Source of the DNA: Haloferax sulfurifontis ATCC BAA-897
GTDB taxonomy: Archaea > Halobacteriota > Halobacteria > Halobacteriales > Haloferacaceae
Reading direction: 5' to 3'
Assembly: GCF_000337835.1 (NCBI RefSeq)
Contig: NZ_AOLM01000007.1
Location: 1 to 64,000 of the forward strand
DNA length: 64,000 nt
The position numbers and the translations under genes are program-made. Below, in pieces: positions 14,439 through 22,142 of the stretch (positions within the stretch are counted from its first letter, which is position 1; each line of letters starts with the position of its first letter). The notes below the pieces were generated by a model. It worked only from the letters and a program-made list of their open reading frames with translations. It was not told where the DNA came from and did not search any database.

Positions 14439-16295
14439 GTGACATCGGGGCGTGTGGACAAAGACGCGAACCGCGACCCCGAAACGGAGGGCGAAATCAA
14501 CAGGCGACGCGAAGAGAGGGCAGAAATCGGAAAGGGCTACAGAGCGGCCCGTCGGAAGCTCCCGGACAGCCCAGCAGACGACCCGTGGGGCTACATGGAA
14601 CTCCCGACCCGAAACCCGGCAGACTACGAAATCCCGCCGCTGTGGGAGGCGCTGGCCGATAGCGCATCCCGCGTTCGGTGGCGGACGGAACGGAACTCCC
14701 TCACGGGAGAGCCGGGTGCAGACATCTTTGACCCTATCGCCGCGACTATCGGCGAGACACGGCTGTTTCCGCACTACTGGGACAAAGGAGACAACGCCGA
14801 CCTCACGCGGAACCTCGACGGCGAGGAAGCGACGCGCGTGTACCTGTACATGGACCTCTCGCCACTCCCCGAGTACCGCGTCGCCGACCGGATCGGCATG
14901 GCCCGCGTCCGCGACGCCCTCGACATCGAGAACTCGGTGAGCCAATCCACGCTGAACCGGATGCCCGGACGCATGGACAAGGAGCGCCGCTACTACTTGG
15001 CGAGTGAGACCGAGACGCTCGTGCGCCAGTGGCAGGACACAAAGTACGAGGACTGGGTGCGGAACCCGACGCCCGACACCATCGCACCCGATGGCGAGGG
15101 CGTTCCGCCGGTCCAGACGCTCGTACGCGAGCTGCGCTCGGAGACGTTCAAGTACATCCGGCTGAAGCGCGACGCCAGTACGAGCGTCTCGAAGGACGCG
15201 GCGATGCGCGTGTTGGTGGCCGCTGCGAACGGCAACGCCTTCGTCAACGACGCGGCGGAGAACCTCGACCTCAAACCGTGGTACGACGGGTCGGAGATTC
15301 CCACGGGACAGACGCTCATCTACCACATTCGGAAGTCTACGCGGGAGCAGATCACGCAGATGTTCATGGAGGCGAACGAGCCGCTCTTCGAGATCGCCGC
15401 CGACCACGACTACTTCCCCGACCGGGCAGAGGTCGCCATCGACATCACGGACTGGCCGTACTACGGCGACCCGGACTCGGACGAGTACGTTCGCGGGACG
15501 AAGCCGGGACGGAACTACGCGAGAGCGTGGAAGTACATCACGCTCTCGCTCGTTGGGACGGACACGCCGTTCATCCTACTCGTTCTTCCCGTCAGGAAGC
15601 GGTCGGAGGCTCCGCAGTACGTCCGGCGGCTTCTCCGGTTCGCAAACCAGTATCTCGACCTTCACCGTGTCTACTTGGACGCTGGCACCGAGTTCTACAA
15701 CTCCGACACCATCTCGACGGTGAACGAGTTCGGGCTGGAGTTGGTGATGCAGGGCCGGAAGTCCGGCTCTGACATCAAGCATTTCTTGAACGGGATGGGG
15801 TGGCTGGACATGGAGTCGTCGTACATCCCGTACGGCGTCGGCGACCTCGACGAAGACAACTACCACGCGGTCGGCGTGAAGTCCGAGAAGAAGTCCAAAC
15901 TCCGCAAGTCGAAGCCTGAGAAGCCGATGGACGACTACACGTACTTTTATACGAACATCGATCCGAGCGAGGTGCCGCCGGAGGAACTCGCCAGCGACTA
16001 CCGGCGACGTTGGGGCATCGAAACGGGCTTTCGTGTCCTCAAAGAGGAGTTCCTCTCGAAGTCGGCATCGCCGGATTCGGTGGTTCGGACGTTCTACTTC
16101 AACTTCGCGGCACATCTCTACAACATCTGGACGGTAGCGAATATTCGGCGGGCGGACGAACTCGATGTGGACCTGAGCGAGGGCAAACAGTTCACGGCGG
16201 GGCGGCTGATGCAGGCCATCGAGGACGACCCGTACGACCTCGACATCCCGACCGAACCACCAGAAACCAGACAAGTATTCGGTGAGTTATTTTAG
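14439..16295 (+). CDS. DDE transposase, IS4 superfamily
   Basis: 618 residues from a GTG; the exact start is uncertain. The C-terminal half carries the catalytic signature: first Asp in VAIDITDW (335 or 338), second Asp in VYLDAGTEF (414), and the IS4-type Y(2)R(3)E(6)K motif Tyr521-Arg524-Glu528-Lys535. The N-terminal 300 residues probably bind the ends. Longer than common IS4 transposases (about 400). It ends 45 bp before the right inverted repeat. It should cut and paste the whole 6341-bp unit. Confidence 0.88.
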   Translation: MTSGRVDKDANRDPETEGEINRRREERAEIGKGYRAARRKLPDSPADDPWGYMELPTRNPADYEIPPLWEALADSASRVRWRTERNSLTGEPGADIFDPIAATIGETRLFPHYWDKGDNADLTRNLDGEEATRVYLYMDLSPLPEYRVADRIGMARVRDALDIENSVSQSTLNRMPGRMDKERRYYLASETETLVRQWQDTKYEDWVRNPTPDTIAPDGEGVPPVQTLVRELRSETFKYIRLKRDASTSVSKDAAMRVLVAAANGNAFVNDAAENLDLKPWYDGSEIPTGQTLIYHIRKSTREQITQMFMEANEPLFEIAADHDYFPDRAEVAIDITDWPYYGDPDSDEYVRGTKPGRNYARAWKYITLSLVGTDTPFILLVLPVRKRSEAPQYVRRLLRFANQYLDLHRVYLDAGTEFYNSDTISTVNEFGLELVMQGRKSGSDIKHFLNGMGWLDMESSYIPYGVGDLDEDNYHAVGVKSEKKSKLRKSKPEKPMDDYTYFYTNIDPSEVPPEELASDYRRRWGIETGFRVLKEEFLSKSASPDSVVRTFYFNFAAHLYNIWTVANIRRADELDVDLSEGKQFTAGRLMQAIEDDPYDLDIPTEPPETRQVFGELF

Positions 16296-16340
16296 CAGGG
16301 CCGGGGCGCGTTGAGAAGTCGTTTCAGTTTCACACGCGAA

Positions 16341-16372
16341 ACTGAATAAAGAAACCGTACTACCATCTACTG
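16341..16372 (-). repeat. Right terminal inverted repeat of the transposon
   Basis: Reverse complement starts CAGTAGATGG and matches the left end at 29 of 32 positions. ATAA follows at 16373-16376, duplicating 10028-10031. Confidence 0.9.
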
Positions 16373-16376
16373 ATAA

Positions 16377-17169
16377 GCGAATTTTTGGCTCGTGGGATGC
16401 GGCACTCGTCGAGGCGGGGCTTGACCCTCGAAAGACGATAACTCGCGAAGACGTGCTCGACGAGATTCGCCGTGTTGCGAGCGAATTGGGGCTCGAACCC
16501 GGCGATGCGGCCCCGACCGTCGAAGACCTATCTGAGCATGGTGAGATGTCGCTTCACTCCATCCTGCATCACTTCGATACCTGGAACGGCGCAGTCAGCG
16601 CCGCGGGGTTCACGCCGAACGAGGGCCGCCCGAGCTACACGCCCGAGTACGGCGATATGGACCTCCTCAAAGAGATTCGGCGCGTCGCCGACGAGATGGC
16701 CGAAACCCCAACCACCGACGAGTTCGAATCCCGGAGCCAAGTCGGGACCACGACCATCGAGCAACGGTTCGGGAGCTGGCATCGAGCACTGAAGCTCGCG
16801 GGTCTGCGGCCGCGCCGACAAAGTCCGGGCGGGACGCCGCGAGGCTCGTCGACGGCAGTGGACGTCAACCGTGTGGTTGGTGGTGCGGACGCGCCGCGCA
16901 TCGACCGGGTCAGCATCTCGGCCGGCGGCACCCGGCACCCGGTATCTGTCGGCGACTTCATCCTTGACAAGTGGTCGCCACTGCTCTCGTACGAGGTCGT
17001 CGACATCCGTGTTGGGACCGACGCCCTCGCGCCTATCTGGGAGGTCGTGACAACCCCAACCGACCTCGAAGCGCCGCTCACGAGAACGTTCTATGGGGAC
17101 GAACTCGCAGAGTGGATTCAACATGGCTACCGTTCTAAGCCGCACGTGTCGATACTCCACAGCGAGTAG
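16377..17169 (+). pseudogene. HEAR-repeat protein, 3' part, cut off by transposon
   Basis: The frame continues exactly where the 5' part at 10031 stops: KRIFGSWDAALVEAGL completes repeat 4, then repeats 5 and 6 follow. A C-terminal domain of about 110 residues (VSVGDFILDKWSPLLSYEVV...) has a beta-rich look and could be a small DNA-interaction or WYL/SH3-like module; I cannot name it. A fragment starting at ATG 16453 could in principle still be translated. Confidence 0.8.
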
Positions 17170-17261
17170 TTCGAAAATGCTCACCAAATCCCGGTGAGCA
17201 CGTCGGGAAACCACCCAACTGTTCTACAAAGCTTCAATATCGCAGACAGTCTTGGGCGGAT

Positions 17262-17930
17262 ATGCGTTTTCAGCGAGACGACCACGGGTTTGGGACGGTC
17301 GCGACACTCGACATCGAGACGACGCACTACGACGCCGAGCGGGGTGAGGTCGTGTCCGTCGGCATCGGCCACCACGAACTCGGCGCGCCCGCCGGCGAAG
17401 CCGAGTACGAGCTGTTCCATCGCGACGTCGACGGCGAACCGGCACTCATCACCCGCTCGATGGACTATCTCAACGGCCTCGACGCCGACGGCCTCGTAAC
17501 GTACAACGGCCGCGGCTTCGACGTGGAGTTCCTGGTCGACCGGATGTACCGTCTCGGGGAGGACAACCCACGTCCGGAACTCGACGGCGACGACACGCAT
17601 ATCGACATCTTCGCCGACCGGAAGCAACGCGCCGACCAGCGGGGCGAAAAGTGGCCGGCTCTGGAGGAGTGTCTGGAGTCGTACGACCTCCCGGTGCCGA
17701 AGACGCTCTGGAACGGCCGCACGGTGACGAACAAGCTGTTCGGCCGCGAGGTCGGGCCGGTGTTCCTCGATGCGGTCGCGTCCGATAGCGACGACGTGGC
17801 GGCCTTCCACGACCTCATCGACCACTACCTTCGAACCGACTTAGAAGCGAACCTCGCGCTCTACTACGCCGACATCGGCCGCGACTTCGAACCCGTGCAT
17901 CTCGGGACCGAGACGTCCGTCGACGTGTAG
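17262..17930 (+). CDS. 3'-5' exonuclease, RNase H-like DEDDy type
   Basis: 222 residues with the three exonuclease motifs: ExoI LDIET (Asp17, Glu19), ExoII YNGRGFD (Asp87), and ExoIII HYLRTDLEANLALY, matching YxxxD of DEDDy enzymes as in the PolB exonuclease domain. Stand-alone proteins of this kind trim DNA or RNA ends in repair or replication. It follows the disrupted HEAR gene by about 90 bp in the same direction and may have shared its transcript. Confidence 0.8.
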   Translation: MRFQRDDHGFGTVATLDIETTHYDAERGEVVSVGIGHHELGAPAGEAEYELFHRDVDGEPALITRSMDYLNGLDADGLVTYNGRGFDVEFLVDRMYRLGEDNPRPELDGDDTHIDIFADRKQRADQRGEKWPALEECLESYDLPVPKTLWNGRTVTNKLFGREVGPVFLDAVASDSDDVAAFHDLIDHYLRTDLEANLALYYADIGRDFEPVHLGTETSVDV

Positions 17931-17987
17931 GCGCGAACAGATCGGCGCGACGCGGGTCGCTAAAACAGGGCTATTTTCCGGGGCGAT

Positions 17988-18329
17988 TCACTCACGCTGT
18001 TCGTCGTCGACGGCGGTGAGCATCAGCGCCCGGTCGAGTTCGAGGAGCGCCGCGCCGACGTGGCTGTCAGCGTCGAACTGGTACATCTGCGCGTTCCCGG
18101 CTTTCCGCGTCGGCTTGATGACGCCGAGGTCGAGGAGGTCGCCGAGGTTCCGGTCGACGGTCATCCGAGTCACGTCGGCGGCCTTCGCGATGTCGGTCTT
18201 GTTGAGGTCTTCGTGCCGGCGTGCGAGCATCCCGAGGAGAATCGCTGGCTTCGACCCGTCGCCGAGAAGGTCCTCCCAACGCGTCCCGCTCACTTCGTCG
18301 ATGGCCTCACCGTGGGTGTGTTCTGGCAT
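17988..18329 (-). CDS. Winged-helix transcriptional regulator
   Basis: 113 residues. A winged helix occupies about 25-90: ILLGMLARRHEDLNKTDIAK, recognition helix DVTRMTVDRNLGDLLDLGVI, wing KPTRKAGNAQMYQF. Its promoter region contains GTTAC-N6-GTAAC (18374-18389), and the same half-sites precede the HTH-ATPase gene at 20056, so it probably autoregulates and controls both. Confidence 0.75.
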   Translation of the reverse strand: MPEHTHGEAIDEVSGTRWEDLLGDGSKPAILLGMLARRHEDLNKTDIAKAADVTRMTVDRNLGDLLDLGVIKPTRKAGNAQMYQFDADSHVGAALLELDRALMLTAVDDEQRE

Positions 18330-18373
18330 GAGTAATACAACGACAACGAGTGTTATAATACTTGCTACTGTGA

Positions 18374-18389
18374 GTTACGCCGCTGTAAC
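18374..18389. promoter_or_regulatory. Operator GTTAC-N6-GTAAC between divergent genes
   Basis: Inverted half-sites GTTAC and GTAAC separated by 6 bp, between the regulator (minus) and the gene at 18450 (plus). An additional GTAAC half-site lies near 18415. Similar pairs occur at 20061-20077 and 20091-20107. Confidence 0.55.
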
Positions 18390-18449
18390 ATAGGTTAGGT
18401 AGGTTTATTAGTGTGTAACATCTATGTGGTAGTACAGGAGGTGAAAAAC

Positions 18450-18713
18450 ATGGAATTTCATGCAATCAAGCTCCGAATCGTCGAGAAGATGGCGCGCAAG
18501 GAGTTCGTTGGTGCGTCGACGGTCGCCGTCGACGACGTGACGAACTGGCTTCCGTCCCACGCACAGGGCGACGCGAAGGACGCGCTGAACGCGCTCGAAC
18601 GGAAGGGCGTCGTCGTGACTCCGCGTGTTGGCTACGTGCGTCTCTCGTCAATGGAGAACGCCGTCGAGTGGATTGAGAGCCACGACGGCGACGTACCGTT
18701 CAACGCGAGGTAG
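18450..18713 (+). CDS. Hypothetical wHTH-like small protein (87 aa)
   Basis: 87 residues led by a Shine-Dalgarno GGAGGTG. Sequence KLRIVEKMARKEFVGAS...DALNALERKGVVVTPRVGYVRLSS reads as a compact winged helix. Divergent from the regulator at 18329 and sharing its operator region. Function unknown. Confidence 0.6.
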   Translation: MEFHAIKLRIVEKMARKEFVGASTVAVDDVTNWLPSHAQGDAKDALNALERKGVVVTPRVGYVRLSSMENAVEWIESHDGDVPFNAR

Positions 18714-18841
18714 AAGCCCCCACAAGGGGCGTCTCGCGGTGGTGAATCGACTCCCGACTATCATCTTTCTTTCGACGGTCATGGTGGTTCGAAGCGCAGA
18801 CAGGACCGCTACAAGTGCTTATAATGGCTCCCGTCTGGCGA

Positions 18842-20056
18842 TTAGGACGATTCGAACGTGACGCCGGCCGCCGTCCGCGCTTGGCGCTTGGTCGCCTCGT
18901 CGACCTCGAAGCCGCCGGTGTCAGCCCGCTCGGAAAACCGCTCGGCGATGTTCAGCCCGAAGTTGACCGTCTCGACTATCGTCGCTTCCTCCGGGGTCAA
19001 CGCCCCCTGCTCGCGGACGTCTCTCGGTGGGCGCGAGTGTTCCCACACATCGAGGAGTTCGGACGCACTTAGCGTGAGCGCGTACTGGTAGAACGTCAGC
19101 GCGTGGCGCTGGAGGTCGGCATCGCGGACGCTCGCGAACGCGTCAGCGCAGTCCTCGTCTCTGGTGGACGCTGGGACGAACTCGGTGCTGATAGCGCGTG
19201 TCTCACACGCCCGGTCGGTGAGCGCCGACTGCCCGGACACGACGACGGGGGCGAGAAGTTGGTATTCGGTCACGGTCCCATCGGCGTTCCCCCGCGCTTC
19301 GGTCCCTCCGCGGTAGCCAAGCCGAAGGTACTTGTGGAGCCGTTCGCACTCACCGCTGTAGTTGTCAAACCACACCGGAGCCGACTCAGAGGAGCTGAAC
19401 GCAAACGTCAGCCGCGCAGTTGTGTTGCTTGCCGGGAACGGTGTGCCATCCCACCCGAACATCTGCGTGAGGGCCGCCAGCGTCTCGGTCTTGCCCGACT
19501 CCGGGCCGCCGTAGACGTTGAGCGCCGGAAAGCCACCGCCGAGTTTTCGAATCACGGATGCAAACGGCGCGGCGTAGAACCACGCGAGGACCGGGAGCAT
19601 CCGGTCGTCAACCTGCGCGTCGAGCAGGTCGGTCAGGTCCGGGAGCGGTCCGGTCGGTTCGTCCTCGGGGGCAAGCGCCCATCGGTCGACGACATCCCGG
19701 TTCGCATCCGACTCCGCGAACACCGTTGACGGCATCGTGTCCCACCCGCTGGCGGTCAGCGTGCCGTGTGGCGTCACGAACTCGCCGCCAGACAGCAGGA
19801 TTCTCGATACCTCCTCGGGGTCGTACTTCTCCTCGAACAGCGACACGAGCGCCTGCGCGTCCCTGTACTTCGCCCGAGCCCGCGCCAAGTGCGATTTGAC
19901 GGTGCCGACTTTCATCCCGAGGGCGTCCGCGACTTCTTCGTCCGTCCGTCCGCGCTCTTTCTCCACCACGACGCGCGCCTGCTTCCCCGACAAACCGTGT
20001 TCCTCGTACTTGTCTATCCGCTCGGGGCCGGTCGGCCGCGACTTGTCTGATTGCAT
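18842..20056 (-). CDS. HTH-ATPase related to the primase-helicase C-terminus
   Basis: 404 residues from the ATG at 20056; ATG 20161 is an alternative that would put the operators inside the gene. Residues 22-60 form a sigma-4-like HTH (SGKQARVVVEKERGRTDEEV). The ATPase has Walker A GGPESGKT (183-190) and Walker B-like APVWFDNY (226-233), followed by RGNADGTVTEYQLLAPVVVSGQ. The same block occurs in the 1059-residue primase-helicase (46470-49649), so the two are paralogous. Here the Walker B acidic pair is DN instead of DE, so hydrolysis may be impaired. Confidence 0.75.
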   Translation of the reverse strand: MQSDKSRPTGPERIDKYEEHGLSGKQARVVVEKERGRTDEEVADALGMKVGTVKSHLARARAKYRDAQALVSLFEEKYDPEEVSRILLSGGEFVTPHGTLTASGWDTMPSTVFAESDANRDVVDRWALAPEDEPTGPLPDLTDLLDAQVDDRMLPVLAWFYAAPFASVIRKLGGGFPALNVYGGPESGKTETLAALTQMFGWDGTPFPASNTTARLTFAFSSSESAPVWFDNYSGECERLHKYLRLGYRGGTEARGNADGTVTEYQLLAPVVVSGQSALTDRACETRAISTEFVPASTRDEDCADAFASVRDADLQRHALTFYQYALTLSASELLDVWEHSRPPRDVREQGALTPEEATIVETVNFGLNIAERFSERADTGGFEVDEATKRQARTAAGVTFESS

Positions 20057-20060
20057 CGTG

Positions 20061-20107
20061 GTTACAACATGTGTAACCCACTCCAAAAGGGTTACGCTGT
20101 GTGTAAA
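20061..20107. promoter_or_regulatory. Two operators GTTAC-N7-GTAAC/GTAAA upstream of the HTH-ATPase
   Basis: GTTAC...GTAAC at 20061-20077 and GTTAC...GTAAA at 20091-20107, 30 bp apart (about three helical turns). They match the half-sites next to the regulator gene at 18329. Confidence 0.55.
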
Positions 20108-20298
20108 CTGGAGTGTGTCACCCGGCATGCGTAGACGCCGCCGCAGTTCGTATAGCGACATGCACTATACAAACCCCGTCAAACGCTGTTCTCGCGGGGT
20201 ACGAGCGCCGACGCGGGCGAATCAGGGAAAATTGGCCCCACTTTGTTTTAGACCAATAAACACACGTGTCTTTTTGGGGGTCGCCGCTGTCTGTGAAG

Positions 20299-20326
20299 CC
20301 GGACCCATGTCCACGCCTGACTCCGG
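20299..20326 (+). promoter_or_regulatory. CCACGCCTGA hairpin overlapping the integrase start
   Basis: CCGGA (20299-20303) pairs with TCCGG (20322-20326); the loop holds the integrase ATG (20307) and the core TCCACGCCTGAC. The same core occurs inside hairpins of different stem sequence near 49966, 52294, 56067 and 62973. Because this copy overlaps codons it is the weakest member. Confidence 0.45.
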
Positions 20327-21509
20327 GGGTTCAGACCCTCGAAACCGACTCGCAGACGCCGCCGACGCCGGCAACGACGTGGCGCTCGCCATCGACCGCT
20401 ACGTCCGCGCCAAGTCGAAGGCCCCTGACGACAGCTCCGGTCGCGGCTACTACGCGACCTCCGCAGGCGGCATCCTCGCCCGCTGGTACGCGTGGCTCGC
20501 CGACAAGCACGTCGACGAGTTCGACATCCTCGGCGGCGACCGCGGCCCCATCATGATGCGCCGCTACGCACAGTACCTCGCGCGCCGTGTCTCTGGCGGC
20601 GGTATCAGCGCCTCAACCGCCGAGACGTACTACAACGTCGTCAGCGCCTGCCTGACGTACGCAGTCCGCGACGGCGAACTCGCCCGCAACCCCGCGCTCA
20701 CCAACCGAGCACGCGAACCACTCCCGGACGCGAACGCCGACCGCGCCGACCAACAGTTCTGGGACGAAGAGTCGGCCGCGGCGCTCCTCGAGTTCGTCGA
20801 CGACCGCGCCCACGACGCTATCGACGAGAAGGGAAGCGACGCCGTCGCCGAAGCTCGCGACCGCGCGCTCGTGTACGTGCTCGCGTACTCCGGGGTTCGA
20901 GGGGCCGAAGTCGTGCGCGCGACCACGGACGGTCGCGAGGGCCGGCAGGGCCTCCGCTGGCGCAACGTCGACACCGACGACTGGCAGACCATGCGCGTCC
21001 TCGGGAAGTCCCAAGAGTGGGAGACGGTGCCCATCCTCCGGCCCGCGAGGCCGGCGCTCAAGCGGTGGTACCGCATCGCGGACCCGCCGAGCGACGAGTG
21101 GCCCGTCTTCCCGACCGGCCATGCGCCGTCGAAGTACGCCGCCGTCCGCGACGAGCTGGTGCCCGACCTCGGGGAGGACGCCGTCGACGACCTGCTCGCC
21201 GAGCGCGACGTCGACGAACTCCTCGTCGAACACGACCTCACACCGCCGGCCATCACGACCGAGGGCGCGCGCCGGCTCATCGAGCGGCTGTGTGAGTCCG
21301 CGGGCGTCGCTATCGACGGGAACGCGCTGAAACCCCACGGGGCGCGGCGCGGGCTCGGCGACACGCTCTTTCGGAACGACCGTGGCGTGGCCCAAGACGT
21401 GCTCCGGCACCGGTCGCTCTCGACCACCCGGCAGGCGTACCAGCACATCGAAGCCGAGGAGACCGCAGAGCGCGCGAGCGACCTGCTCGACGTCGAACCC
21501 GACACATGA
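20307..21509 (+). CDS. Tyrosine recombinase / integrase (XerC/D-like)
   Basis: 400 residues with a complete catalytic set: Arg198 (YSGVRGAE), Lys234 (LGKSQEWETV), His344 and Arg347 (PHGARR), His368 (LRHRS) and the nucleophile Tyr378 (QAYQHI). The N-terminal 150 residues form the SAM-like core-binding domain. Such enzymes integrate or resolve haloarchaeal elements. The ATG at 20307 fits a TATA region near 20255 better than the long upstream reading. ATGA overlap with the next gene. Confidence 0.9.
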   Translation: MSTPDSGGSDPRNRLADAADAGNDVALAIDRYVRAKSKAPDDSSGRGYYATSAGGILARWYAWLADKHVDEFDILGGDRGPIMMRRYAQYLARRVSGGGISASTAETYYNVVSACLTYAVRDGELARNPALTNRAREPLPDANADRADQQFWDEESAAALLEFVDDRAHDAIDEKGSDAVAEARDRALVYVLAYSGVRGAEVVRATTDGREGRQGLRWRNVDTDDWQTMRVLGKSQEWETVPILRPARPALKRWYRIADPPSDEWPVFPTGHAPSKYAAVRDELVPDLGEDAVDDLLAERDVDELLVEHDLTPPAITTEGARRLIERLCESAGVAIDGNALKPHGARRGLGDTLFRNDRGVAQDVLRHRSLSTTRQAYQHIEAEETAERASDLLDVEPDT

Positions 21510-21874
21510 CCGCCGCAGACCCGTGGGTCGGCGTCACCATCCTCATCGCCGCGGGCGCTGTGACTGCCTATCGGCGGTTCGAGGACTGGCGGACGCCCGA
21601 CGAGGGTACGAGAGAGTGGGCCCACCAGCTCTACGCGACGGGGAAAATCGACGAGCGCGAGCTGGAACGCCGACTCGATGTCATCGAAGACCCGGAGGCC
21701 GAGCGCATCCGGCAGGCGGTCGAACGAACGTCTGGCATCGGCGACCAGATTTCATGGGACATCGCCGCCCGCTTCGATACGCTTGACGACGTTCGAAACG
21801 CATCACTCGACGAACTCACGGCGGTCCCCAACGTCGGCGATGCGCGCGCAGAGGCGCTGAAGGACTCACTTTGA
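21506..21874 (+). CDS. Membrane-anchored SHOCT/HhH small protein
   Basis: 122 residues. One hydrophobic N-terminal helix (about 7-23), then a SHOCT-like short helical unit (LYATGKIDERELERRLDVIED) and a C-terminal helix-hairpin-helix (LTAVPNVGDARAEALKDSL) that usually touches DNA backbone. Start overlaps the integrase stop by ATGA, indicating coupled translation. The combination of membrane anchor and HhH is unusual. Confidence 0.65.
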   Translation: MTAADPWVGVTILIAAGAVTAYRRFEDWRTPDEGTREWAHQLYATGKIDERELERRLDVIEDPEAERIRQAVERTSGIGDQISWDIAARFDTLDDVRNASLDELTAVPNVGDARAEALKDSL

Positions 21875-22142
21875 AGTTCCACTTCCGCCGAATCCTTCAC
21901 TTTCACTCTACACGGAAGGCTTCGCTTGATATGCCTCCGGTACATAGGGTTGGTCGCCGCTCGGCGTGCGATGATGGCGGGAACGCGACCCACGACCTGA
22001 CTCGACTCATACATCCCGCCGGGTCGTGAGGCCGGCGAGGACCGGCCACCGACCCCACCGTGCGGCGACTCATCTTTCTGAGCCGATGCGCGCGCACCGT
22101 GCGTTCGCGTCGGTTTATGGCACTCTGCGCCGACTATCGACT
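21875..22142. other. Intergenic, with a GGCCGG hairpin and promoter
   Basis: No gene is supported. It contains GGCCGG-CGAGGA-CCGGCC near 22030 and a TATA-like GGTTTATGG at about 22112-22120, 25-30 nt before the GTG start at 22143. Confidence 0.5.

Larger units (their letters stand above)
10032..16372. mobile_element. 6341-bp transposon carrying RAMP operon, TA-like genes and DDE transposase
   Basis: The boundaries are exact. Terminal inverted repeats (10032-10063 and 16341-16372, 29 of 32 bases identical, ends CAGT) are flanked by ATAA on both sides (10028-10031, 16373-16376), and precise removal restores the HEAR reading frame. Cargo: a minus-strand operon 13417-10125 with RAMP-like genes, and plus-strand genes 13603-14380 (regulator plus two) and 14439-16295 (transposase). 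The target context TATAAG and 4-bp duplication fit IS4-superfamily elements such as the IS701 or ISH3 groups; exact family not determined. Confidence 0.9.

Noticed and set aside
13656-15407. 583-codon minus-strand frame over the transposon's plus-strand genes
   Set aside because: It covers the regulator, toxin-like and transposase genes antisense and shows no domain.
10125-16295. CRISPR array to serve the Cas-like genes
   Set aside because: No regularly spaced direct repeats were found inside the transposon or anywhere else in the window.
10032-16372. Tn7-like CRISPR-associated transposon
   Set aside because: There is no TnsA/B/C or TniQ; the single transposase has an IS4-type YREK motif and the target duplication is 4 bp rather than 5 bp.
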